Assembly (NCBI RefSeq): GCF_030563405.1
Contig: NZ_CP130748.1
Coordinates: 1,798,001 to 1,862,000, forward strand
Length of the DNA: 64,000 bases
DNA from: Vibrio sp. SNU_ST1
GTDB taxonomy: Bacteria; Pseudomonadota; Gammaproteobacteria; Enterobacterales; Vibrionaceae
Direction of reading: 5' to 3'
This document shows positions 27,126 to 34,998 of this stretch, in pieces (position 1 is the stretch's first letter; each line of letters opens with the position of its first letter). A program made the translations under genes and the position numbers. Under the pieces are notes generated by a model that worked only from the letters and a program-made list of their open reading frames with translations, had not been told where the DNA came from and made no database searches.

Positions 27126-27146
27126 ACTTACAAAAAATGTAAGTTG
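27126..27146. promoter_or_regulatory. Operator-like inverted repeat before the MFS-GST unit
   Basis: CTTACA-AAAAA-TGTAAG forms a clear inverted repeat about 100 bases before the MFS start. Similar spaced TTACA/TGTAA sites are bound by dimeric repressors such as the HxlR family; the factor is unknown here. Confidence 0.45.
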
Positions 27147-27241
27147 TCATCAAACCTTAAACATTAGAGCAAAAACTCAGCTTAGATAGTTCAAGTTTAA
27201 ATGTTAGCGTAATGTTAAAAGAAAAAACAAAGGTACGTGAC

Positions 27242-28444
27242 ATGCAGCACGTAAAACTCTTAAACCGCAACACCTTCGCAGGACTCGCAGCAACATTAGT
27301 TGGGAACGGCATTGGTCGCTTTGCTTATATAGCATTAATGCCTGTGCTCATTCAAAGTGGGTGGTTCTCAAGCGAAGATGCTTCCATACTCGGCGCTGCA
27401 ACACTGATTGGCTATATATTCGGAGCTCCTGCATCGAGCTTTTTACAGAGATATTATTCAACAGGCACACTCATACGCGCCTCTCTGTTGTTAAGTAGCT
27501 TTAGTTATCTTGGTTGTGCTTTAAAGTCTGCCCCCTTTGAATGGTTTTTAACGCTTAGAACCATTGCGGGTGTATCGGGAGCCGTACTTATGGTACTCGC
27601 ACCACCCGTGATCACCAGCCTTCACCCTCAAGAAATGAAAGCAAGAATCAGTGGCGTCGTATTTTCAGGCATTGGTCTCGGCGCCATGATTTCAGGAACC
27701 ATCATACCTTTACTTATCTACCAAAGTGTTGAAAGTGCATGGTTAGGTATGGGTGCAATCGCTTTCCTCGCAACCGTCCTGACGTGGAACACATGGTCTC
27801 TTGAGGTTAAGCCAAACCATTGCGATAAAAGCCCATCGACGTTTAATGCCTTATCTAAGAATGAGCGCATCAGTATTAGCTGCGTACTTTTAGCCTACAC
27901 CTTTAGCGCCATCGGTTATTTACCCCACACTCTCTTTTGGGTCGATTATATTGTTCGAGAGCTAGAAATGAGTTTTGCGAGTGGTGGTTTTTATTGGGCT
28001 GTCTTTGGCATAGGGGCAGCAATTGGGCCAATAGTAACCGGTATACTAGGGGATAAATTTGGACTTAAAAAAGCACTATTAGCTGCGTTTATTTGTAAAG
28101 CTGTGGGGGTTGCTCTTCCGCTATTAAGCACCAACGAAGTAGCACTTTTTGCTTCATCTCTGTTGGTCGGTATGTTTACGCCTGGCACCGTAACACTGGT
28201 ATCAACCTACACCTTAGAGATCGTTGGGACTCAGCTCCATACGAAATCTTGGGGAGCAATGACAATGGCTTTTGCGATATCGCAAGGAATAGTCGGCTTT
28301 GTTATGGCTCATTACGCCCCGCAGCTCACCAGTTATGACCTCTTATTTATGATCAGCGCGAGTGCACTCATTTTGTCGGTACTCTGCATTGCGTTTACAT
28401 CAACCAAACAACAGACTTTAAACACTGCTCAAGTAAATTCTTAG
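27242..28444 (+). CDS. YbfB/YjiJ-family MFS transporter
   Basis: A 400-residue, twelve-helix major facilitator. The opening helix with GNGIGRFAYIALMPVL matches YbfB/YjiJ-type MFS proteins, and GDKFGLKKALLAAF is the loop 8-9 signature. The ATG at 27242 is chosen over one at 27212 because AAAGG lies upstream of it at usable distance. The substrate is unknown. A glutathione S-transferase gene follows by 14 bases, suggesting export linked to conjugation or detoxification. Confidence 0.82.
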   Translation: MQHVKLLNRNTFAGLAATLVGNGIGRFAYIALMPVLIQSGWFSSEDASILGAATLIGYIFGAPASSFLQRYYSTGTLIRASLLLSSFSYLGCALKSAPFEWFLTLRTIAGVSGAVLMVLAPPVITSLHPQEMKARISGVVFSGIGLGAMISGTIIPLLIYQSVESAWLGMGAIAFLATVLTWNTWSLEVKPNHCDKSPSTFNALSKNERISISCVLLAYTFSAIGYLPHTLFWVDYIVRELEMSFASGGFYWAVFGIGAAIGPIVTGILGDKFGLKKALLAAFICKAVGVALPLLSTNEVALFASSLLVGMFTPGTVTLVSTYTLEIVGTQLHTKSWGAMTMAFAISQGIVGFVMAHYAPQLTSYDLLFMISASALILSVLCIAFTSTKQQTLNTAQVNS

Positions 28445-28458
28445 CAAAGGAATCGCTC

Positions 28459-29091
28459 ATGAAACTGTATTTAAACGACACCTCTCCATTCTCCAGAGCA
28501 GTGTTAGCCACGGCCTATCTGTGTGATGCTCCAATGGTTCTTGAATGGATCGACCCGTGGCAAACACCCAACACATTGGTCACAATCAATCCATTCAGTA
28601 CCATTCCGGTTCTAGAAACCAGTGATGAGGTTGCACTCACCGAGAGCTTAACGATCTGCGAGTTTCTCATGCAAGCTTACCCAACTGAAAAACTAGCAGC
28701 GACCAAGGCTAGCGACACTCAACGCATGTCGTTATTGGGACTGAGTAAAACGCTGATGGAAGTGGCATTTCGCTGCGCTGCAATGAGCCGCTTCGAAGCT
28801 GAGCAAAACGTGCTAACGATTAGGGGAAAGGAAGGTATTCAAAGGTGCGTTAAAGCGCTTATCGGGCAGTTGAATAACAATGATGATTTGCTTGAACCTG
28901 ACTTCTCAACATTGTACCTGCATGTCTCATTAGATTACGTCTTATTCAGGCATGCGAATTTACTTTCAGCAGAAGAGCGCGACATCCTCACTACTGCCTT
29001 ACATAATTCGCCTTTTAAAGACACATTGGCAAAACTTAGCCTAGAGTCGCTTTCAAAAAAGCTTAACTATTGCGAATACAAAAATTCTTAA
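28459..29091 (+). CDS. Glutathione S-transferase-like protein
   Basis: The 210-residue protein has the thioredoxin-like N-terminal domain (MKLYLNDTSPFSRAVLATAY, with Ser/Cys-less active site region TSPFSR), the cis-proline at STIPVLE, and the TESLTICEFL helix. The C-terminal domain is all-helical. It probably conjugates glutathione or binds electrophiles. AAAGGAATC precedes the start, and it is co-transcribed with the upstream MFS gene. Confidence 0.85.
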   Translation: MKLYLNDTSPFSRAVLATAYLCDAPMVLEWIDPWQTPNTLVTINPFSTIPVLETSDEVALTESLTICEFLMQAYPTEKLAATKASDTQRMSLLGLSKTLMEVAFRCAAMSRFEAEQNVLTIRGKEGIQRCVKALIGQLNNNDDLLEPDFSTLYLHVSLDYVLFRHANLLSAEERDILTTALHNSPFKDTLAKLSLESLSKKLNYCEYKNS

Positions 29092-29123
29092 TCACTTTGA
29101 TCAGTGTTGTGTTGAACGAGTCT

Positions 29124-29159
29124 AAAAAGGCCTCGCACACGCGAGGCCTTGTTTTATCT
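29124..29159. terminator. Terminator, copy 3 of the GGCCTCGC hairpin repeat
   Basis: AAAAAGGCCTCGC / GCGAGGCCTT hairpin with GTTTTATCT tail, placed between two converging genes (GST and alpha/beta hydrolase). Confidence 0.85.
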
Positions 29160-29206
29160 GCGTTCCAACGAACGAGCAGCTAGCAATTTACGATGGTAAA
29201 ACCAAA

Positions 29207-30133
29207 TCAACTCGAGAGCCATTCATCCAGAACTTTGATGAATTTAGGGTTGATTAGATAACCGATGGAAGCGTGCGGATTACTCTTTCCGTTGCGAATA
29301 TTGAGGTTATAAACTGGGTGGATGTCTTTCATTCCGCCGGGTATCAGATCCAGCTTGAGCATATCTTTAAAGTCATTTCTAATTTTGCTGTCATGAGAGA
29401 TAAAATCATCTTCTGCCGATATGTTTATCCATTGCTGAATGTTTAACGGATACTTCTTCTCATCTTTCAAGCGGCTCCCTTTTAGCCTATCTTTTACGTT
29501 TTCATCTCCTAACGGTGACCCGAGCGTAAGCAATAAGTTGATCTTTTTGTCTGCTCCATAGTCGTGTCTATACTCTCCGTAATGAGACAATTTCCATAAC
29601 ACGTCATAACTGATCATCGACCCGAGACTGTGCGATACAATCATCACATCATCCTGATTATCAAGCGTTTCCTTCAGTTCAACCATTAGCCTATACCTGA
29701 CATCGCTACCAAAATAGGTATCTTCATTCCAATAATGTGTCATATCCGGCGCGACCTTCGTTATGAGTGTATCAGCCACACCTAGCGTTCCAAATAGCGA
29801 TGAAAAAGTATCTGCTAACGCCTCTTTTAGAAAACCAATTTTAGATACCTTGTTATACGTTGTTTTATTGAACTGGCTTGTGTTGTACTTTTTGAGTTCA
29901 GACAGCGCTTGCTGTCGACTTGCAGGGTCTTCCGTTGGTTTCTCTAACAATGTGTTTGATAGTTCACCGTAATAGACAAACCGTTTATCGACATCTTTAA
30001 AAGCTTGTAATGAACTTGAGCCTCCACAATCTCGCTGCAAGCCATGTTCTATAGCCTCGTACCAAAGTGATTGAAGGGAATCTTTATCGGGCTTTTGAGC
30101 GCGACCATGAATGAATATTATTTTCTTAGCCAT
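29207..30133 (-). CDS. Cytosolic alpha/beta-hydrolase (lipase-like)
   Basis: The 308-residue protein starts MAKKIIFIHGRAQKPDK, the first strand and HG oxyanion region of alpha/beta hydrolases. The nucleophile is Ser169 in VSHSLGS. It has no signal peptide or membrane helix. The ATG at 30133 is preferred over one at 30154. Substrate unknown; similar proteins are annotated as lipases or acyl-esterases. Confidence 0.75.
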   Translation of the reverse strand: MAKKIIFIHGRAQKPDKDSLQSLWYEAIEHGLQRDCGGSSSLQAFKDVDKRFVYYGELSNTLLEKPTEDPASRQQALSELKKYNTSQFNKTTYNKVSKIGFLKEALADTFSSLFGTLGVADTLITKVAPDMTHYWNEDTYFGSDVRYRLMVELKETLDNQDDVMIVSHSLGSMISYDVLWKLSHYGEYRHDYGADKKINLLLTLGSPLGDENVKDRLKGSRLKDEKKYPLNIQQWINISAEDDFISHDSKIRNDFKDMLKLDLIPGGMKDIHPVYNLNIRNGKSNPHASIGYLINPKFIKVLDEWLSS

Positions 30134-30355
30134 AGCAGGACGTCCTAGACACATAGTTAAAATTATTATCAGTAAAAAGCACCACTAGATTCGGTCAGCC
30201 CTTACTAACAACAGCAGCGCTAATAACGTATCTAGAGGTGGTTGATAGAGCATTTATATAACTATGAGGCCGTCGTTTAAGGACCATAAACGAATGAACG
30301 ATGCGATCATTACTCGCAAATTGAAATGAATGTAGCTAGCAAAAGCTCCAACTAA

Positions 30356-30394
30356 CAAAAAGGCCTCGCAATCGCGAGGCCTTAGTTTTATCTA
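30356..30394 (-). terminator. Terminator, copy 4 of the GGCCTCGC hairpin repeat
   Basis: Hairpin AAAAAGGCCTCGC / GCGAGGCCTT with the same GTTTTATCTAT tail, 40 bases after the stop of the secreted hydrolase. Confidence 0.85.
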
Positions 30395-30433
30395 TAGAAT
30401 GATTACATCCATATTTTAACAACTACAACTGCC

Positions 30434-31306
30434 CTACTTCACTGACTCCACCGCTTTCATCAACGTTGTGTTGAACTGCTCAGGTTGCTCTAGCATTGGG
30501 AAATGGCCTGAGTCTTCAATGTAGTAAATGCTGTAATCCTTGATGTGTTTCTTGTTTGCTTCTGAATCCGTTGGCCATAGGCGAGCGTTAACCAATATTA
30601 CTGGCACATTCACGTTCTCATACACGCGGTGAGCTTCACCTGTCACGTATTGACCTAGATAATGGCGGAACTGGTTTATCGCGATAGCTGGCGGTGCAGA
30701 GGCCATGTCTTGCGTTACCCAGTAAAGTAAATCCGCGTCTACGCCTTTTGGTAACGAGTCTTTTACGAACATAGTAATACCCGCTTGGAAGTCTGCTTCA
30801 AACGGTTTGGTCATTGTATCTAGGTCACTTTGTGAAACCGTTAGTGCAACATTTTGCGATGTGTCGACACCAATAATGCCCCTCACTCTTTTCGGCATCA
30901 GTTTAGCGGCCTCTGCAATCACACCACCTGCCATTGAATGCCCAACTAAGATGACGGATTCGAGTTGCTCTTTGTCGATTACGGCTTTGATGTCTACAGC
31001 GAATGCAACCATGGTGTACTCTTCACGATTAAACGATGAGTTACCGTGCCCTGCTAAGTCCATGGTGATCACTTGGTACTGCTTTGAAAACTCGCTCACT
31101 TGGTTTTGCCAAAGCCTGCTGTCTAAGCTCCAACCGTGAATGAAGATCAGCGCCGTTTCCCCACTGCCACTTTTGCCATACGCAATTTGCTCACCATCGT
31201 GAGATATCGCAATACCGTACTTAACCGTTGAATCATGAGCCATGGCATTAAAGCTACCAAGCGCCATGAATACCAAGAATGTGATGTTTAAAACTAAACG
31301 TTTCAT
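30434..31306 (-). CDS. Secreted alpha/beta-hydrolase
   Basis: The 290-residue protein begins with a signal peptide (MKRLVLNITFLVFMALGS, cleaved near 23). It has the HGWSLDSRLW oxyanion loop, the catalytic Ser124 in VGHSMAGG, DLAGHGNS, and a C-terminal His in DSGHFPMLEQ. It is a typical periplasmic epoxide-hydrolase or esterase-like enzyme of unknown substrate. AGAGAGAC precedes the ATG. Decayed copies of its 3' end lie elsewhere in the window. Confidence 0.82.
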   Translation of the reverse strand: MKRLVLNITFLVFMALGSFNAMAHDSTVKYGIAISHDGEQIAYGKSGSGETALIFIHGWSLDSRLWQNQVSEFSKQYQVITMDLAGHGNSSFNREEYTMVAFAVDIKAVIDKEQLESVILVGHSMAGGVIAEAAKLMPKRVRGIIGVDTSQNVALTVSQSDLDTMTKPFEADFQAGITMFVKDSLPKGVDADLLYWVTQDMASAPPAIAINQFRHYLGQYVTGEAHRVYENVNVPVILVNARLWPTDSEANKKHIKDYSIYYIEDSGHFPMLEQPEQFNTTLMKAVESVK

Positions 31307-31539
31307 AGTGTCTCTCTACTTACTTTGGAGGGACACAGAAAGCGCCCCTCTCAATCAATATAGCCACTATAAAGTGTGAAGCTGCAAACAGGTCAAGATG
31401 TATTAACTGAATTTTAAGGACAATACATCTAAGGTTTATGGGGAAATACTCAGTCAATTAATAAAGTTACTATTCTCTAATCACACTCATTAAATTCGTA
31501 AAGAAATCAAGCCCAAATAAATATAGGGTCATATTCCCA

Positions 31540-34500
31540 TTAATGCTTTATACGCTCGAACAAAGGTTTCCAACGGTTTTCTCCACGCCCAATAGAGTGC
31601 AGTATAGGCAGCGTATTATTAGGGCAGTTCCTAGAGAAAACGACTAAAAGACCTTGATCGTTGTAACCAAGCGGTCTGCTCTTATCAACAAAAACGCCTA
31701 ATCTCTGACATAGTTCTTTTGCAGAATGTAGTTCGTCAACGTCTTCCCAAATTCCATTACTGTCCCCGAACGCAAAGTGTTTCCTTTCTAAGGTCTCACA
31801 AACTACCAAATCACTATTCTCATCTATAGTAGACAGGGTTTCTCTAACACGCTCTTCTCCTTCTGGTGTGCCACACAACACACCAATAACAACATTTACT
31901 TTATTGTCTCGAATAAAAGAACCGTTCCTTTGATAAAATCCCATAACACTAGTCGATAATGTATTACCGCTACCGATAAAATCATCAATTATTATGATCG
32001 CTTTAATTTCAGGAGGAATACCTTCTTTTCGTTGAACTATATTATCGAGTTCCGCGATTTCCTTTACGCAAGTAGTACTAATTAAGTTCTCTTCTGCATA
32101 TTGAGAAGCAAATTGTGAACCACTTTTCCCCGGACCATCTACATAGGTGATCCAGGTGTCCTTACGTCTTTGAGCTTTTGAGCGTTGAACATTTACAGGC
32201 AAACTTCGTCTAACCTTATCATGTAATGACTTAAGTAAAGATCTAACATCACTATCACCATAAAAACGAATATTCTTTAGCAAATTGAACAATAGTCGTT
32301 GTTGTATATGACTTGGAATTTGAGAAACCCAATTCCGTATGTCGTTCGTTACAATCTCTACACCTCGATAGCTCGGCCAGCAATCTAGTAATTCTTCAAT
32401 CTCTTTATCACTAATGTACGCTAAGTCTTCTTCAATTTGACGTTTTTCAGCTAATTCGTCACCCAATTGGTCTGCAATCAATAGGTTGAAACCCTGGTTA
32501 ATAAGCCAAACTTCAAATAGAGGAATAACAATTTCAAAACTGTTATCAGATTCTTGCATAATTCCCCTTCTACAAAAATCAGTAAGAATTGGCAACAAAT
32601 CTGCTTCTGTTATTTGATTAGAATGAACATGACTTTTAATGTTTTCAACAGTAGTGTCATGCGATAGTCTTTTAGCACGAGCATAACCAACTAAGACCCT
32701 ACACCTTTTCAACGTAATGATTTCAACTTCATCTAAATCACCCTGAATTCCGTCTCTCCAAAAATGTTGAAAAGCATTTACATCTAACTCTGCCACAAGT
32801 CTCGTAACACACCTTTCTACTTCTTCCACAGATATTTCAGAATCTCGTGAAACTACGGCATTATCAAATATGGTTGAGCATATTTGCTTAGTGAAGTAAG
32901 GGTGACCATTAGTAATGTTATGTACGGCTCGAATAGCGTTATCATGCCAGATTATAACTTCTTTAAGATTGGATTTAATAAGATCTTCATAATCTTGCCA
33001 TTCTTCATCTTGTTTAAAAGTGTTAAGGCTCTCTCTTGAAAATTTGTTCAACTTTTCCCCTTGAGAGGACATCACAAATGACATCCTCTCCGCCCCTATT
33101 AGACAAAACCCTATATTTCTTTTACCACTTAAAGAACGAATATTGAGGAAGAATGTTTCCGCTATTTCACTGTACCGATAAAGCTCCTGATTAATTTCGT
33201 CAAATTCATCAATTATTATAAGAAACTTCTTATTTGGTTCAAATTTTTCCAATGACATAATTACTCGAGATAGAGACGCAAGAGAACCATTCATTGGGCT
33301 TAAGGTTGGATTGAAATTTTGAGGTAAATGTTCTAAAAGAAAGTAACCTATATTTTCGCCTAATGCATTTACTGTGGTTATTGCATCCGGGTGTTTAAAA
33401 TCTCCACACTCAATATTGAGGACGTAACAGTCAGGTATATTATCGGTAACAAGATCTTCGACAGCTTTCGCCAAGGAACTCTTCCCAACTCTTCGTTGTC
33501 CTGTAATATAACTGGATTGCATGTTTTTCATCTGAGCTCTAGAGACAAGCCTGTCTAGCTTATCTTTTCGACCGTAAAAATCCTCACCTATTGCTATATC
33601 TAAACTATACGGGTTTTTGTATTTGATAGAATCCCAATCAATAGAAGAAGACTGAGCATTAATTGTTACAGCCAAGGATATAAAATTGTCTTCAGTCGCT
33701 CCAATCTGCTCCCACGATATTACTATTTCTAATGTCACGGATGAAATAGGATTAACTACATTAAATGAGATAGGTAATACAAAATCACCGGGGGGAACAC
33801 TCCCAAGGTCAACATCCTCTGTATACAATAAAACACTATCATTTTTTTCTGAAATATATGAAGTAACTTTTTCAGCAATACCTGGACCAGTATTTTTTAG
33901 TGCTAAAAATATTTTCACATCTTCATTTTCTCTATGAAGGGGATATTTCTTTTCAAGATCGAAACTAATTCCATTGCGACTTATAATTTCACATTTAAAT
34001 CGCTCTTTAGAACGAACCGCTTCGTTCTCTATTACAGTCTTTACTTTTTCCAAGAAGGGGCGATAAAAATCATTTGTAATGAAAGAAATATTTTCCTTAC
34101 AAAAACTCAATTCATCATCCAATAAATCAGAAAGTTCTTTAACTCTTCGTGTAAAAGTTGAGTCAATCGACTTTGATAAATCAACAACTTGAGTAATGAT
34201 AACTTCAATGGAACTACGGATTTTTTGAAACTCATAAGGTGATAGATACGCGTTAAGTGTTTTATCTCCGACTGATTTTAAGATCATTTGTTTTTCAGCA
34301 GTAATACTTTCAATTTTTGCAGGGACTTCCGTTAAACAATTCAGTTTAGAAAGACAAAAATCATGAACTTCGTAAAGCTTATCTAACTTCTCATAGGTTT
34401 GAGATTTTACGTTAATATCGAATCGCTTATAAAAATCAGGTAGTTTCGGTTCTAAAAGCGCTATTATCTTAGCGTCTACACCACTACTAGTGGTTTGTTT

Positions 34501-34755
34501 TGGAAAAAAGTTAGGGACGGCGCTCAGTCTTAAAACCAGTAGAGAAATATTGCGAAGCTTTTTCTTAGTCCCGAAATCCGAAATCACTTTTATGGACTCC
34601 ATCAGTGTTAAAGATTTATCTTCTTCAACATCAGCATACTTCTGTAAAAGCCCTCTAACCTCTAATCTTGCTACTTTTAAAGTATCTTCATTAGTATCAA
34701 ATGAAAGAGAACATATTGCTTTTTCAATACCGAGAGCTGCTTCTAATGTGTCCAA
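31540..34755 (-). CDS. STAND/AAA ATPase with C-terminal PRTase-like effector; candidate defence protein
   Basis: The 1071-residue protein has four parts. Residues 1-270 are mainly helical; 275-370 form a beta-sandwich (LKNTGPGIAEKV, VPPGDFVLPISF) like CARDB/NEAT-type modules. An ATPase follows with Walker A GQRRVGKSS (419-427), Walker B FLIIIDEFDE (511-520) and the downstream GHPYF motif (617-621), then a winged-helix region (~680-760). Residues 830-1071 hold a phosphoribosyltransferase-like domain with IIIIDDFIGSGNT (920-932) and the late block PNNTLPILHS. This combination is known from conflict-system proteins. The start is a TTG with AGGA upstream; a TGA 12 bases before it excludes a longer form. 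The region is visibly AT-richer than pheT. Not tied to any partner gene. Confidence 0.8.
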   Translation of the reverse strand: MDTLEAALGIEKAICSLSFDTNEDTLKVARLEVRGLLQKYADVEEDKSLTLMESIKVISDFGTKKKLRNISLLVLRLSAVPNFFPKQTTSSGVDAKIIALLEPKLPDFYKRFDINVKSQTYEKLDKLYEVHDFCLSKLNCLTEVPAKIESITAEKQMILKSVGDKTLNAYLSPYEFQKIRSSIEVIITQVVDLSKSIDSTFTRRVKELSDLLDDELSFCKENISFITNDFYRPFLEKVKTVIENEAVRSKERFKCEIISRNGISFDLEKKYPLHRENEDVKIFLALKNTGPGIAEKVTSYISEKNDSVLLYTEDVDLGSVPPGDFVLPISFNVVNPISSVTLEIVISWEQIGATEDNFISLAVTINAQSSSIDWDSIKYKNPYSLDIAIGEDFYGRKDKLDRLVSRAQMKNMQSSYITGQRRVGKSSLAKAVEDLVTDNIPDCYVLNIECGDFKHPDAITTVNALGENIGYFLLEHLPQNFNPTLSPMNGSLASLSRVIMSLEKFEPNKKFLIIIDEFDEINQELYRYSEIAETFFLNIRSLSGKRNIGFCLIGAERMSFVMSSQGEKLNKFSRESLNTFKQDEEWQDYEDLIKSNLKEVIIWHDNAIRAVHNITNGHPYFTKQICSTIFDNAVVSRDSEISVEEVERCVTRLVAELDVNAFQHFWRDGIQGDLDEVEIITLKRCRVLVGYARAKRLSHDTTVENIKSHVHSNQITEADLLPILTDFCRRGIMQESDNSFEIVIPLFEVWLINQGFNLLIADQLGDELAEKRQIEEDLAYISDKEIEELLDCWPSYRGVEIVTNDIRNWVSQIPSHIQQRLLFNLLKNIRFYGDSDVRSLLKSLHDKVRRSLPVNVQRSKAQRRKDTWITYVDGPGKSGSQFASQYAEENLISTTCVKEIAELDNIVQRKEGIPPEIKAIIIIDDFIGSGNTLSTSVMGFYQRNGSFIRDNKVNVVIGVLCGTPEGEERVRETLSTIDENSDLVVCETLERKHFAFGDSNGIWEDVDELHSAKELCQRLGVFVDKSRPLGYNDQGLLVVFSRNCPNNTLPILHSIGRGENRWKPLFERIKH

Positions 34756-34794
34756 TATCCTATCTCAACTATGCAATGAGTATATATCCATCAC

Positions 34795-34822
34795 AATACA
34801 TAAGTTAATGAATTTTCGTCAA
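34795..34822 (-). promoter_or_regulatory. Putative promoter of the ATPase-PRTase gene
   Basis: On the minus strand TTGACG (34822-34817) and TGTATT (34800-34795) are 16 bases apart, about 40 bases before the TTG start. The -35 is good, the -10 weak. Confidence 0.35.
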
Positions 34823-34946
34823 ATATTGGCTTTAAGAATTGAGACTTCGTCACATACAAATTCAAAACTATAGACAACAACACAATGCAACTACAGAGTT
34901 TGACATATTACTAATTCCTTTACACAAGCGATTGGCATCATCTAAA

Positions 34947-34986
34947 CAAAAAGGCCTCGCAATTGCGAGGCCTTTGGTTTTCTATC
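34947..34986 (-). terminator. Terminator of pheT, copy 5 of the GGCCTCGC hairpin repeat
   Basis: AAAAAGGCCTCGC / GCGAGGCCTTT stem followed on the coding side by a U-rich tail, 12 bases past the pheT stop. Confidence 0.85.
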
Positions 34987-34998
34987 TATCAGAAGAGA

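Larger units (their letters stand above)
26787..27241. other. Intergenic region with terminator, hydrolase-gene scar and operator-like palindromes
   Basis: Contains hairpin-repeat copy 2 and a diverged hydrolase 3' fragment (26819-26960), a long-range inverted pair GAGGGGGAG / CTCCCCCTC (near 26996 and 27059), the direct repeat TAACGATCGA at 26987 and 27040, and an operator-like palindrome at 27126-27146. Confidence 0.55.

Noticed and set aside
31540..34755. A multigene defence island around the ATPase-PRTase gene
   Set aside because: Neighbours are an ordinary hydrolase and pheT; no toxin, methylase, CRISPR or reverse transcriptase was seen.
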